Numbered from the stretch's first letter, positions 15,075 through 24,170 are shown. The stretch: 64,000 bases of DNA from Paenibacillus wynnii (GCF_030812855.1 NZ_JAUSTK010000005.1:62001-126000), one strand, 5' to 3'. Notes: generated from the letters alone by a model not told the origin. Made by a program: numbers and translations.

Positions 15075-16358
15075 ATGCATGGCACTGCTGAACAACGTAC
15101 ACATATTAATCTGGCTTCACCGTTTATCGTCAAGATGTGGGTTATCATTTTTTTAGTTGAATTTGTGAAGGGATCATTGCTCGTTGCGCTGCTCCCGGTT
15201 TATATGGAGAATATACTCGGGCTGTCGGTGACCGTGGTTGGTTTTGCCTTCGCGATGCAATACTTGGGCGATAACCTGTTCCGAAGTCCATCAGGCTGGA
15301 TTATGGAGCGAATAGGGTATCGCTGGACGATGACAGGAGCTCTTCTTCTTATCGTTCTGGCAGTAACTATGATCATTTATGTTACGGACGCAGTATGGCT
15401 TTCTGTAGCCTGTCTTATCCTTGGCGTCGGAACATCTCCGCTCTGGCCTTGTGTAATGACAGGTGTGACAGATCTCGCTGGTTCAACCAAAAGCGGCAGC
15501 AGCGGTGCGGCAATGGGTGCTGTAGAGATGGCTTCACTTGCAGGAACGGGAATTGGCCCTATAACCGTTAACTTTTTAATGGATCATGGTGGTCACAGTT
15601 ATAGGCTGGCGTTCCTAGTACTACTTGGGTGCGCTTTGGCGGTGGTAGGGGTCTCACTTCTCCTTCCTTCACGGATTAGTCATACGGCACATTCAAGCTC
15701 ACATGGTACGGCCGAGGGTACTCACGGGATGCGTAAACGGCTCAACCCTTGGGCTAGCCTGAAAAGAACGCTGCATCAGGTCCGAACTACATTGAAGGTC
15801 AGCCGGCTTCTATATCCTGCGCTTTTTCTGCAGGCTTTTGCGATCGGACTTATGACTCCTGTAGTAACATTGTTTGCTCGAAGTGAATTGCATGTAACAC
15901 CTAACCAATTCAGTTTACTATTAATAGCTGGGGGCGGGATTACCGTTTTGGCTCTAATTCCTGCCGGGAGATGGGTCGATCGGATTGGAACAACAGCATT
16001 TCTAAATGTTGGTTTTCTTCTTGCAGCGGTCTCGATGGCTCTGTTCTCGCAAATACGATGGTTGCCTTTAGCTTTTGTCTCTGTGATGCTTGTAGGGATA
16101 AGTTATGCACTGATCCTGCCTGCATGGAATGCCTTTCTAGCCAAGCAGATTCCAAAAGGCGAAAGGGGAACGGTATGGGGGCTATTCCTGACCCTGCAAG
16201 GTTCCGGTATGGTTGCAGGTCCTGTGTTGTCGGGTAAGCTGTGGGATACTGTCGGTCACGGCGTGCCTTTTTTGGCTAGTGCATTGGTGATGCTGCTGCT
16301 GTTCATTCTGCATCTCCTGATTGTTCATAGAACGAAGCTAAAAGCAGAGTTGCATTAA
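15075..16358 (+). CDS. MFS transporter
   Basis: 427 residues with twelve hydrophobic helices in two six-helix halves joined by a His/Ser-rich loop (~205-225). The A-type loop RSPSGWIMERIGYR lies between helices 2 and 3, and its C-half counterpart is PAGRWVDRIGT. It belongs to a drug- or metabolite-efflux-like branch of the major facilitator superfamily; the substrate is not predictable. It is divergent from speA with ~90 bases between, so a link to polyamine export is possible but unsupported by motif. Confidence 0.85.
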   Translation: MHGTAEQRTHINLASPFIVKMWVIIFLVEFVKGSLLVALLPVYMENILGLSVTVVGFAFAMQYLGDNLFRSPSGWIMERIGYRWTMTGALLLIVLAVTMIIYVTDAVWLSVACLILGVGTSPLWPCVMTGVTDLAGSTKSGSSGAAMGAVEMASLAGTGIGPITVNFLMDHGGHSYRLAFLVLLGCALAVVGVSLLLPSRISHTAHSSSHGTAEGTHGMRKRLNPWASLKRTLHQVRTTLKVSRLLYPALFLQAFAIGLMTPVVTLFARSELHVTPNQFSLLLIAGGGITVLALIPAGRWVDRIGTTAFLNVGFLLAAVSMALFSQIRWLPLAFVSVMLVGISYALILPAWNAFLAKQIPKGERGTVWGLFLTLQGSGMVAGPVLSGKLWDTVGHGVPFLASALVMLLLFILHLLIVHRTKLKAELH

Positions 16359-16402
16359 AAAGGCCGCTGGTCGCCGATAAACGGTGAACCAGCGGCTTTT
16401 TA
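16359..16402 (+). terminator. Terminator after the MFS gene
   Basis: AGGCCGCTGGT and ACCAGCGGCTTT stem followed by TTT; it can also serve the convergent yktB-like gene. Confidence 0.8.
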
Positions 16403-16430
16403 TATGGAGTGGAATCCTATCATTCAAGGA

Positions 16431-17054
16431 TTAAAATGACATGCGGTACAAGGGAAGCAGTATTTCGAAAGTCTCCTGTATCACGTTCAATAGAGCTGCG
16501 CCATCTTCGAGGATCGGGTCGTTCTTATCCAAGCGCAAACCACAGGTGACCTCGCCTTTTTTAACCTCACGTAGTTTACGGGCCAGCTCGGCGAAATGTT
16601 CATCACTCATATCGGCCTGAGGTATACCCCGGGGATCCAGATGATCTGTAGACCAGAAAAAGTTGCCGGGAAGTTCCTTGCGGATTTTGGAGATCTGTTC
16701 GGTAAGAGCCTTGGCAAAAACAACTTTATTATCACTTTCATAAATAATTGCAAAGACGATAAATAAATGGCTTTTGAACATGCCTACCTGAAAATGGGGC
16801 AGAGCCTTATATCCGCGTTTGTTGGGTCCCCAAGCCACCCAAGTATCATGGGGAGCATGAACGGTCCGGCGGGCATGTTTGGCCACATGAGGGAACATTT
16901 CTTCTCCACAAAGCACAGATAGTACAGGTGCCATTTCCATACCAAGCTCAGTCAGCTTAGGACGTACTCGTGAGATTAGGGCGTTCATCCGTGGCTCCAG
17001 GCCTGGAATGTCAAATACTTCGAAGTCTTCTGCTGCAAAACCGGTAAATGCCAT
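16431..17054 (-). CDS. YktB-like protein (DUF1054/UPF0637)
   Basis: 207 residues from the ATG at 17054, which has GAGGTGG five bases upstream; the longer reading lacks this. The N-terminus MAFTGFAAEDFEVFDIPGLEPRM and the central HAPHDTWVAWGPNKRGYK, HFQVGMFKSHLFI are hallmarks of the YktB family (~210 aa). The structure is known for the family, but no function is established to my knowledge. Confidence 0.85.
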   Translation of the reverse strand: MAFTGFAAEDFEVFDIPGLEPRMNALISRVRPKLTELGMEMAPVLSVLCGEEMFPHVAKHARRTVHAPHDTWVAWGPNKRGYKALPHFQVGMFKSHLFIVFAIIYESDNKVVFAKALTEQISKIRKELPGNFFWSTDHLDPRGIPQADMSDEHFAELARKLREVKKGEVTCGLRLDKNDPILEDGAALLNVIQETFEILLPLYRMSF

Positions 17055-17325
17055 AGATGCCACCTCATAAATTTGATCGGATTCTTCATTTTTTTCCAAA
17101 CTATGGTTAGTAATAAATAAAAAGTTTGGAGAAGACCCGTTACGGGTAAAAATAGTCAATAACCAAGTTACCGCTACATAAACTGAAGTATAAAATAAGA
17201 GCAGGATGAACGCAAAAAGGAATTTATTTCAAGTTGAAGTCCGGCAGTCCGTTTGACTCTCGTATTTAGGCAGATGTGTACCAAGTCGGCTTTGCTAAGG
17301 TGCAAAGCTTTTAGGGGGGAGTGCC

Positions 17326-17931
17326 GTGAACAAAAATGTTGAAGTGGAATACTGCAATTTGGAGCTCCGGTTCGAACGCCAGCATATTCAGGATTTGATT
17401 AAGGACTTAATTCAGGATGGTTATTCCCTGTATTGGAGCGAGAGTGAGAATATATTTGTTATTTCGGTCCGCACCGGCCGGAAGCTGGTGAAGCTGCGTT
17501 TTCAGCGGATTAGAGAAGGATATAAACTGGTGGGGGACTATATGATTCGTGATGCCCGTCTGGCCGAGTGGATGGAGAAGCTGATAGGTGATTTACGCGG
17601 GCATGCGGTCGTCAAACGTTTCCGTGATCGCCAGATTATCATTGAAAATATTATGTTCGGGGAAGTGATTCGTCTAGTGGAGATATCAGGCTACCATCAG
17701 CGAGTGGTGTTCCAGAAAGGGCCGCTTCTTACGGATCAAGAGCTTACCAAATTATATTACTCCAACGAAGGCGAAGAGCGGATTACACAGCGCAAAATTG
17801 AGGTGGATGAGCAGCTTGATCGACTGAATGAAGCTATACAATCGGAGAATGTTCTAGAGGCACAACGATGTAAAATAAAGCTGGCTTTTTTATCAAATGA
17901 ATTAAGAAAGCTGGAATGGTCAGCGGAGTAA
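17326..17931 (+). CDS. Conserved-looking hypothetical protein, C-terminal coiled coil
   Basis: 201 residues from a GTG with GGGGGGAG four bases upstream. The first ~130 residues look alpha/beta with alternating charged strands (RTGRKLVKLRFQRIREGYKL); residues ~150-200 form a charged helix likely to be a coiled coil. No catalytic motif. It stands alone before gndA. I do not recognise a characterised family. Confidence 0.65.
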   Translation: MNKNVEVEYCNLELRFERQHIQDLIKDLIQDGYSLYWSESENIFVISVRTGRKLVKLRFQRIREGYKLVGDYMIRDARLAEWMEKLIGDLRGHAVVKRFRDRQIIIENIMFGEVIRLVEISGYHQRVVFQKGPLLTDQELTKLYYSNEGEERITQRKIEVDEQLDRLNEAIQSENVLEAQRCKIKLAFLSNELRKLEWSAE

Positions 17932-17946
17932 TAGGTGAACAAAACA

Positions 17947-17977
17947 GGCATCCCGGCAACGGGATGTCTTAATTTTG
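17947..17977 (+). terminator. Hairpin terminator, moderate
   Basis: GGCATCCCG-GCAA-CGGGATGTC followed by TTAATTTTG. Confidence 0.6.
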
Positions 17978-18188
17978 TACTATAAGTTGGTAAGAGGGGT
18001 TCACTTCTGTCGATAAAAGCGTTAAAATGGTTACATTGTGGATTCAATTTCCTTACATGATACTTTGTCAATGAAATTGATCTCTTAATGCAGGACGAGC
18101 TTTGCTGTACCTGTAAGGGATGGTATTCTTGTTCTGTGAGAAATGGATTACACACAAAAAATATAGGGTGCAAAGGGTGGAGGACCAG

Positions 18189-19601
18189 ATGGCAAAACAA
18201 CAAATCGGCGTTATTGGCCTGGCGGTAATGGGCAAAAATTTGGCTCTGAACATCGAGAGCAAAGGATTTTCGGTATCGGTATTCAACCGCTCCCCGGAGA
18301 AGACACATGATCTCCTGAGCGAAGCGCAAGGCAAAAACCTGACAGGTGCCTTTACTGTTGAGGAATTCGTTCAATCTTTGGAAACACCACGTAAGATTCT
18401 AATTATGGTTCAAGCTGGAAAAGCGACAGACTCAACAATCGAGCAACTGATTCCTTTTCTAGACCAAGGCGATATCATTATTGATGGCGGTAACGCTTAT
18501 TTCCCTGATACGGTTCGCCGCAGCAAAGAGCTGGAAGAACAAGGTTTCCGATTCATCGGAACTGGAGTTTCCGGCGGAGAAGAAGGAGCCCTTAAAGGAC
18601 CTTCCATTATGCCTGGCGGCCAAGAAAGCGCGTATAAGCTTGTTGAGCCAATCCTTACTGCGATCTCAGCCATGGTAGACGGAGAGCCTTGCTGTACATA
18701 TATTGGACCGGACGGTGCCGGACACTATGTGAAAATGGTGCATAACGGTATCGAATACGGCGACATGCAGTTGATCTGTGAAGCTTACCATTTGCTGAAG
18801 GATGTACTTGGTCTGGATGCCAAAGAACTGCACAGTATCTTCAAAGAGTGGAACAACGGCGAACTCGACAGCTATTTGATCGAGATCACTACAGATATTT
18901 TTGCACAGTATGATGAAGAAACAGGCAAACCGATGGTTGACGTTATTCTGGATTCTGCCGGCCAAAAAGGAACAGGTAAATGGACCAGCCAAAGCTCCCT
19001 TGATCTCGGCGTACCTTTGTCCATGATTACAGAATCCGTATTCTCCCGTTTCCTCTCAGCAATGAAGGATGAGCGTGTTGAAGCAAGCAAAGTGTTAAGC
19101 GGACCTGCAACAGAGCCTTTCCAAGGCGATAAGGCTGAGTTTATCGAGAACGTACGCAAGGCGCTTTTCGCAAGCAAAATCGTATCTTATGCCCAAGGCT
19201 TTGCACAGCTTCGTGTAGCTTCTGATGAGTACGGCTGGGATTTGAAATACGGTAACTTGGCTAAAATTTGGCGCGGAGGGTGTATCATTCGTTCCCGCTT
19301 CCTTCAAAACATCACTGATGCTTACGAGAACAATGCAGATCTGAAAAACCTGCTGCTAGATCCGTTCTTCAAAGACATCATGACTTCGTATCAGGATGCT
19401 TGGCGTAAAGTAATTGCGTCTGCAGTAACTCTGGGAATTCCGGTTCCTGGCTTCTCCAGTGCTCTTGCTTACTATGACAGCTACCGTACAGAACGTCTGC
19501 CAGCGAATTTGCTTCAGGCACAACGTGACTACTTCGGAGCTCACACCTTCAAACGTGTGGACAAAGAAGGCGTATTCCACCACAACTGGTTGTCTGAGTA
19601 A
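18189..19601 (+). CDS. gndA: 6-phosphogluconate dehydrogenase, decarboxylating
   Basis: 470 residues from ATG 18189 (GGTGGAGGACCAG just upstream). N-terminal Rossmann [25 protein letters not shown] after the second strand fits NADP preference; the substrate signatures [32 protein letters not shown] and the catalytic [14 protein letters not shown] are intact. It oxidises 6-phosphogluconate to ribulose 5-phosphate with CO2 and NADPH in the oxidative pentose phosphate pathway. The length equals the B. subtilis GndA/YqjI type. It is monocistronic with a terminator after it. Confidence 0.95.
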   Translation: MAKQQIGVIGLAVMGKNLALNIESKGFSVSVFNRSPEKTHDLLSEAQGKNLTGAFTVEEFVQSLETPRKILIMVQAGKATDSTIEQLIPFLDQGDIIIDGGNAYFPDTVRRSKELEEQGFRFIGTGVSGGEEGALKGPSIMPGGQESAYKLVEPILTAISAMVDGEPCCTYIGPDGAGHYVKMVHNGIEYGDMQLICEAYHLLKDVLGLDAKELHSIFKEWNNGELDSYLIEITTDIFAQYDEETGKPMVDVILDSAGQKGTGKWTSQSSLDLGVPLSMITESVFSRFLSAMKDERVEASKVLSGPATEPFQGDKAEFIENVRKALFASKIVSYAQGFAQLRVASDEYGWDLKYGNLAKIWRGGCIIRSRFLQNITDAYENNADLKNLLLDPFFKDIMTSYQDAWRKVIASAVTLGIPVPGFSSALAYYDSYRTERLPANLLQAQRDYFGAHTFKRVDKEGVFHHNWLSE

Positions 19602-19640
19602 TATTCTGACATATATCGTTCGAAGTGGCCTGGAAGTTTC

Positions 19641-19670
19641 CGCCCAAAGCGGGGCTTTCGGGCTTTTTTT
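19641..19670 (+). terminator. Terminator after gndA
   Basis: GCCCAAAGC-GGG-GCTTTCGGGC stem followed by a run of T. Confidence 0.75.
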
Positions 19671-19766
19671 ATACCATCAGCTACCTATAAAAGCCTGGAG
19701 ATGAACGTTGTCTAAAGTTTTAACCCTGTGTTATGATATGACAAATGTCGCGGTTGGAGGGTAGTC

Positions 19767-20318
19767 ATGACTGGGGATGCAGAAGAACAAGAAGTGAGCA
19801 TAGTAAGCAATCAGGCTAGGAAGAATATCATTCTAGTCGGAATGATGGGTACAGGCAAATCAACTGCAGGCACTCTTGTGGCTGAGACGCTGGGCTATGA
19901 GTTCGTGGATTTGGATCATCTCATTGTAGAACAGGAACAGCTTACGATACCTGAGATCTTCAAGGATCGCGGGGAAGAATACTTTCGTCAAGTAGAGTCA
20001 GCTATGCTACAACGTGTTCTTCAGATGGAGGGAAAAGTGATTTCGACAGGTGGGGGCTCGGTCTTAGCTCCTGGAAATTCGTCGTTAATGCTTACGAGTG
20101 GCTTTGTAGTCACGTTGACAGCTACTGCTGAGGATATTATTTCACGCGTAGGTGCAGATGCTAATCGACCGCTGCTCGCTGGCAACGCGGAAGAACGGGT
20201 CAAACGCTTATTGGAGCAGCGTAAGAATGCCTACCTGTTCGCGCATTGCGCAGTCGATACATCGGGACTTAGTGCGGCACAAGTGTCGCAACATATTTTA
20301 ATGCACTACCGCGGTTGA
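19767..20318 (+). CDS. aroK: Shikimate kinase
   Basis: 183 residues. Walker A GMMGTGKST (25-33), shikimate-binding FVDLDHLI (DxD) and STGGGSV with the conserved GGG, RPLL lid region. It phosphorylates shikimate at the 3-position, two steps before chorismate; the next step, EPSP synthase, is encoded ~400 bases downstream. The start context is GGAGGGTAGTC before ATG. About 20 extra N-terminal residues precede the kinase core. Confidence 0.93.
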   Translation: MTGDAEEQEVSIVSNQARKNIILVGMMGTGKSTAGTLVAETLGYEFVDLDHLIVEQEQLTIPEIFKDRGEEYFRQVESAMLQRVLQMEGKVISTGGGSVLAPGNSSLMLTSGFVVTLTATAEDIISRVGADANRPLLAGNAEERVKRLLEQRKNAYLFAHCAVDTSGLSAAQVSQHILMHYRG

Positions 20319-20322
20319 GCTT

Positions 20323-20622
20323 TTAAGTGCTCCATTCAATCATGCCGCCGCTTAGATTAGCCGTTTTGTTATAGCCTTGGTGTTGTAGATATTCACAGAC
20401 ACGCTGGCTGCGGGCGCCGGATCGGCAAATGAAGATAACCTCGGCATCATTTGTTATATCATCAGTACGGTAGGGGATCTCACCCATTGGGATGTGCAGC
20501 GCACCTGGTATCATTCCGAGGGCAACCTCATCATCTTCTCGAACGTCGATAAGAATAAGGTCTTCACCTGCTATAATACGCTGGCGTAATTCTTCAGCTG
20601 TGATTTGGGGAATATTATTCAT
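20323..20622 (-). CDS. Rhodanese-like sulfurtransferase domain protein
   Basis: 99 residues from ATG 20622 with AGAGGTCAC upstream. A single rhodanese domain: LILIDVRE..EVALGMIPGALHIPMGEI and the active loop FICRSGARS with the persulfide cysteine. Such small proteins (like B. subtilis YqhL or YtwF) carry sulfur or act in small-molecule detoxification. It is inserted on the opposite strand between aroK and aroA, only 4 bases after the aroK stop. Confidence 0.9.
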   Translation of the reverse strand: MNNIPQITAEELRQRIIAGEDLILIDVREDDEVALGMIPGALHIPMGEIPYRTDDITNDAEVIFICRSGARSQRVCEYLQHQGYNKTANLSGGMIEWST

Positions 20623-20735
20623 GGTTGTGACCTCTTTTCGTAAGAAGATTGATATCATAATACCACAAGCGCGGAATGCCCTGTCAAACAGAGCCGTACA
20701 TACAAACTTCACAATTAAAAGGAGAGCTATTAACT

Positions 20736-22028
20736 ATGGACGTTATTGTAAGGCCTACGCCATCCTTGCTTGGAGAATTCGGAGCCCTCTCTTCCAAAAA
20801 CTATACAACCCGCTATTTGCTTGTAGCTGCACTGTCTGAAGGCACCAGCACGATTTATCATCCTGCACACAGCGAGGACAGCGATGCCATCCGCCGTTGT
20901 ATCGCTGATTTGGGTGCAGAGCTTACCGAAGATAACGAGAAGATTGTCATTAAGGGATTTGGACGCCACCCACGAAATATTAAGGAACTGAATGTAGGGA
21001 ATGCTGGAGCTGTACTTCGCTTTCTAATGGCAGTCGCTGCTCTCTCTCCAGAGGTAACTTTTGTGAATACGTACCCCGATTCGCTCGGTAAACGTCCGCA
21101 CGATGATCTTATTACAGCTCTAGGCCAGCTTGGAGTTGAAGTTGATCATAATCAAGGCAGACTTCCGATTACCATACGCGGCGGGAACCCTGTGGGCGGT
21201 AAAATATCGGTATCAGGAGCCGTTAGCTCGCAATATCTGAGCGCTTTGCTCTTTTTGACTCCGTTACTTCATGAAGATAGTGAAATTGTAGTCCTCGATG
21301 ATCTGAAGTCCAAGGTAGTTGTCGGACAGACGCTTGAGGTGCTTGAGCAGGCAGGGATCATTGTGCATGCAGCGGACGATTACATGTCCTTCAAGGTTCC
21401 GGGCCGTCAATCTTATGCAGCCAAAACATATACTGTACAGGGGGATTACCCTGGTTCTGCAGCAGTTCTGGCCGCAGCTGCAGTCACCAAGTCAGATGTG
21501 AAAATCCATCGTCTTGCGGAGAAGAGCAAACAGGGTGAGAGAGCCATTGTTGATGTGCTGCGTATGATGGAAGTCCCCCTTACGCATGAGGATGGAATTG
21601 TACATGTTCAGGGAACAGGTATCCTGAAGGCTGTTGAATTTGACGGGGATGCCGCTACAGATGCTGTTCTGGCTATGGTTGCGGCAGCTGTATTTGCAGA
21701 GGGAACCTCGCGTTTTTATAACGTGGAGAACCTTCGGTATAAGGAATGTGACCGTATAACTGATTACCTTGCAGAGCTGACCAAGGCGGGTGCGAAGGTT
21801 GAAGAACGCCGGGATGAGATCATCGTGCACGGGATGCCTGAGGGAGTGGAGGGCGGCGTAACGATTAATGCACATTATGATCACCGCGTAATCATGGCTT
21901 TGACAGTTGTGGGACTACGTGCCCGCCAGCCGCTGGTGATAAAGGACGCACATCATGTTGCCAAGTCGTACCCTCAGTATTTTGATCACCTTCGGGCGCT
22001 TGGAGCGAATGTAGAATGGGTAAACTAA
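20736..22028 (+). CDS. aroA: EPSP synthase (3-phosphoshikimate 1-carboxyvinyltransferase)
   Basis: 430 residues from ATG 20736 (GGAGAGC upstream). The phosphate-binding start reads SSKNYTTRYLL (K21, R26) rather than the common SKSxTNRAL. GNAGAVLRFL, GKRPHDDL, SSQYLSALL, RYKECDRI, YDHRVIMAL and HVAKSYPQYF keep the known catalytic Asp, Glu, Arg, His and Lys positions. It joins shikimate 3-phosphate and phosphoenolpyruvate. The PEP-loop pattern GNAGAVLRF differs from the common GNAGTxxR/M form, so glyphosate response could differ from typical class I enzymes; that is inference. Confidence 0.9.
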   Translation: MDVIVRPTPSLLGEFGALSSKNYTTRYLLVAALSEGTSTIYHPAHSEDSDAIRRCIADLGAELTEDNEKIVIKGFGRHPRNIKELNVGNAGAVLRFLMAVAALSPEVTFVNTYPDSLGKRPHDDLITALGQLGVEVDHNQGRLPITIRGGNPVGGKISVSGAVSSQYLSALLFLTPLLHEDSEIVVLDDLKSKVVVGQTLEVLEQAGIIVHAADDYMSFKVPGRQSYAAKTYTVQGDYPGSAAVLAAAAVTKSDVKIHRLAEKSKQGERAIVDVLRMMEVPLTHEDGIVHVQGTGILKAVEFDGDAATDAVLAMVAAAVFAEGTSRFYNVENLRYKECDRITDYLAELTKAGAKVEERRDEIIVHGMPEGVEGGVTINAHYDHRVIMALTVVGLRARQPLVIKDAHHVAKSYPQYFDHLRALGANVEWVN

Positions 22029-22071
22029 ACTAACTTAAGTTATTTATTTAAGCTTAGAAAGGGTGATCGAA

Positions 22072-22506
22072 ATGAGCTTTGAGAATCCGACCCGTGAGCA
22101 GATCGGAGATTTACTGGCTTCCGCCGGCAATATTGCAGTTGTGGGTCTCTCTGACAAGACAGACCGCACTTCCTATATGGTTGCAGGAGCGATGCAAAGC
22201 CGAGGGTACCGTATTATTCCCGTCAACCCTTCCGTTGACGGAGAAATTCTGGGTGAAAAGTGCTATCACACCCTAGCGGATATCCCTGAACCGGTAGATA
22301 TCGTCAACGTGTTCCGCCGGAGTGAATACTGCGCAGAGGTGGCCCGTGAAGCCGCTGCTATTGGCGCTAACGTGCTGTGGCTGCAGCAGGGGATTGTCAA
22401 CGAGGAAGCCGCAGAAATCTGCGCTGAGAACGGGATGATCGCCATTATGGACAGCTGCATCAAGGTTGAAGAAGCCATCACGATGCGGGGCCGCAGCCGG
22501 AAGTAA
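22072..22506 (+). CDS. CoA-binding domain protein (YccU-like)
   Basis: 144 residues from ATG 22072 with GAAAGGGTG upstream (GTG at 22063 is less likely). Rossmann CoA-binding signature IAVVGLSDKTDRTSYMVAGAMQSRGYRIIPVNP, then VDIVNVFRRSEY and VLWLQQGI. This is the stand-alone succinyl-CoA-ligase-like CoA-binding fold, function unproven. The gene ends three bases before a 9-bp tandem repeat tract. Confidence 0.88.
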   Translation: MSFENPTREQIGDLLASAGNIAVVGLSDKTDRTSYMVAGAMQSRGYRIIPVNPSVDGEILGEKCYHTLADIPEPVDIVNVFRRSEYCAEVAREAAAIGANVLWLQQGIVNEEAAEICAENGMIAIMDSCIKVEEAITMRGRSRK

Positions 22507-22508
22507 CT

Positions 22509-22635
22509 GGAATCCCGGAACCCCAGAACCCCAGAACCCCGGGACCCCGAAACCCCGGAACCCCGGAACCCCGGAACCCCGGAACCCCGGAACCCCGGAA
22601 CCCCGGAACCCCGGAACCCCGGAACCCCGGAACCC
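22509..22635 (+). repeat. 9-bp tandem repeat, consensus GGAACCCCG (about 14 units)
   Basis: The tract starts with variant units (GGAATCCCG, AGAACCCC, GGGACCCCG, GAAACCCCG) and continues with about nine identical GGAACCCCG units. The unit is three codons long, so several frames are open and read as P-E-P-R-N or P-G-F-R-G-S-G-V peptides; these are not credible genes. The minus strand carries GGGG every nine bases and can form G-quadruplexes. Confidence 0.9.
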
Positions 22636-22692
22636 TTTGGCAAACGGTTCTAGATATTACGGGGGAAGATTGGTATACTGACTCTAGACGAA

Positions 22693-22740
22693 GAACGTCC
22701 TTTATCCGCAAGAAACTGCGGCATACAGGGCGTTTTTTTT
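22693..22740 (+). terminator. Terminator before the nuclease/winged-helix gene
   Basis: AACGTCC..GGGCGTT outer stem, CCGCA..TGCGG inner stem, then eight T. It probably ends transcription through the 9-bp repeat tract. Confidence 0.8.
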
Positions 22741-22765
22741 GTTATGTAAGGAGGAGAATATATTG

Positions 22766-23434
22766 ATGGAGTTCGAAGAAGCACACCGTTTATTTATCGC
22801 CCATCACGAGGATCAGCGGGCGGGGGAGAGGAAAGGCAGATTACTTAGAGGACACAACTATGCGGAGAAACTGTTGCTGCAAAATGTATGGTGGCCGTTA
22901 TTTGGCACGCTGGAGCATCTACACCCGGAATACGAAATTTACGACTGGAACCGCAAATCGCAATTTTTAGATTTTGCATACCTTCCGCAAAACGGTGGAC
23001 GTTTCGGAATCGAATGCGACGGCTTCCAAAGCCACATTAAAGATATGGATCGCGAGAAATTCAGCTATGCTGTGAATCGGGAGACTTTTCTCACTGGGAT
23101 GGGATGGAAAATGATCCATTTTTCTTTTGATGATGTCCAGCAGCGTCCCGAGGTATGCCGTATGCTTCTGCAATTAGTGCTGGCACCTTTTTTAGCTCGA
23201 CAATCAAACGTCACGGATATTTTGTCCGAGGAGAAGGAAGTGCTTCGCTTCGCCTGGTCTCTGGGGAGACCCCTACGTCCTAAGGATGTAACTACTCATT
23301 TTCAGATTAACTTCCGGACGGCCTATAGGTTGCTGAGCACACTTTGTGAGAAAGGCCTTTTAAAGCCAGTTAAGAAGGGGGAACGGGTTCGATACTACGA
23401 GGTGAGGACGATGCAGTTGGATCATATGGGGTAG
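22766..23434 (+). CDS. Vsr/DUF559-like PD-(D/E)XK fold fused to a winged helix
   Basis: 222 residues from ATG 22766 (TTG at 22763 also fits AAGGAGG). Residues ~30-145 follow the very-short-patch-repair/DUF559 endonuclease pattern: AEKLLLQNVWWPL, then D69 in FLDFAYLP, E83/D85 in GIECDGF, H90, R96 and R105, and GMGWKMIHFSFDDV. Residues ~155-215 form a winged helix: LRPKDVTTHFQINFRTAYRLLSTL, then a basic wing KKGERVRYYEV. It could be a nuclease with its own DNA reader, or a regulator using a nuclease fold. It is flanked by two G-rich tandem repeats. No recognised named family. Confidence 0.7.
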   Translation: MEFEEAHRLFIAHHEDQRAGERKGRLLRGHNYAEKLLLQNVWWPLFGTLEHLHPEYEIYDWNRKSQFLDFAYLPQNGGRFGIECDGFQSHIKDMDREKFSYAVNRETFLTGMGWKMIHFSFDDVQQRPEVCRMLLQLVLAPFLARQSNVTDILSEEKEVLRFAWSLGRPLRPKDVTTHFQINFRTAYRLLSTLCEKGLLKPVKKGERVRYYEVRTMQLDHMG

Positions 23435-24141
23435 AAGTTTGTTGGACTGGTGGATATGCTGAAAGTGGAGATATGAGTGTGAACAAAAGTAAGAGTAAAG
23501 AGAGAAACTAAGAATAGCTAAGAATAGCTAAGAATAACTAAGAGTAAGTAATTAAGGGAAGTTTGAAGAATAGGAGAATGATCGATGAAATATAAGAAAT
23601 GAGGAGCATTAAGAGTGCTTTTGAGAAATTAAGAGCAATCGAACAAATATAATTGTACTTTTTACACTTAAAAACTCAAAAATGCTTCAATATAGTATTT
23701 AGTTGTACTTTGTGCACTTAAATCCTGCTCTAGCTGGTGTTTAAGCTGGAAATGGGATATATAGATGTACAAAGTGCAACTATTTTACTTTTATGTACAA
23801 ATGAGGGTATTTTAGCTGCATAAAGTACAACTAAATCACACAAGGAAACCAATAAGACTGCAAACCAAAAAAAATAGTAGCAAACCCAACCCAACCCAAC
23901 CCAACCCAACCCAACCCAACCCAACCCAACCCAACCCATGGTTTCGGAAAGTTTTTCATCAATTATGCACAATGGAGCGATCTGACTATGTGCATTTAGT
24001 GTCTTTGGATTTGTTCGATGAAATAGCCGTGCACAAATAAGAATACTTAAGTATAATAAATGTCTGAGTAATTGGTTAAAAGGCCTCATTAAGTGGATTT
24101 CTAATGAGTTGTGTAGATACTATGAGTAACCTGTTTTCTTT
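23435..24141. other. Repeat-rich intergenic region
   Basis: No gene is seen. The stretch contains ~10-bp repeats AGAATAGCTA/AGAATAACTA (about 23510-23545), several copies of a motif like TTGTACTTTGTGCACTTA in both orientations (near 23652, 23703, 23765, 23823), and an 11-copy AACCC tract. The TTGTAC..GCAC motifs resemble dispersed intergenic repeats I associate with Paenibacillus genomes. Confidence 0.6.
23883..23937 (+). repeat. Pentanucleotide tandem repeat (AACCC)11
   Basis: Eleven exact AACCC units; the minus strand is (GGGTT)11, the telomere-like pattern that folds easily into G-quadruplexes. It is perfectly regular, so copy number probably changes by slippage. It lies ~260 bases upstream of the PTS operon and ~450 bases past the nuclease/winged-helix gene. 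Confidence 0.95.
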
Positions 24142-24170
24142 TTGACAAAAGATAACGCAGCGCTTACCAT
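24142..24170 (+). promoter_or_regulatory. Candidate sigma-A promoter of the PTS operon
   Basis: TTGACA at 24142-24147 and TACCAT at 24165-24170 with a 17-base spacer, ~30 bases before the TTG start. The -10 is weak, which fits a gene needing activation or antitermination. Confidence 0.4.

Noticed and set aside
22266-22711. Long open frames on both strands across the 9-bp repeat (Pro-Gly-Phe-Arg or Pro-Glu-Pro-Arg repeats)
   Set aside because: A nine-base unit keeps frames open by itself; there is no ribosome site and the frames overlap the end of the CoA-binding gene.
23730-24089. Minus-strand frame with repeated Trp-Val-Gly-Leu-Gly
   Set aside because: It arises from the AACCC tract; no ribosome site or conserved domain.
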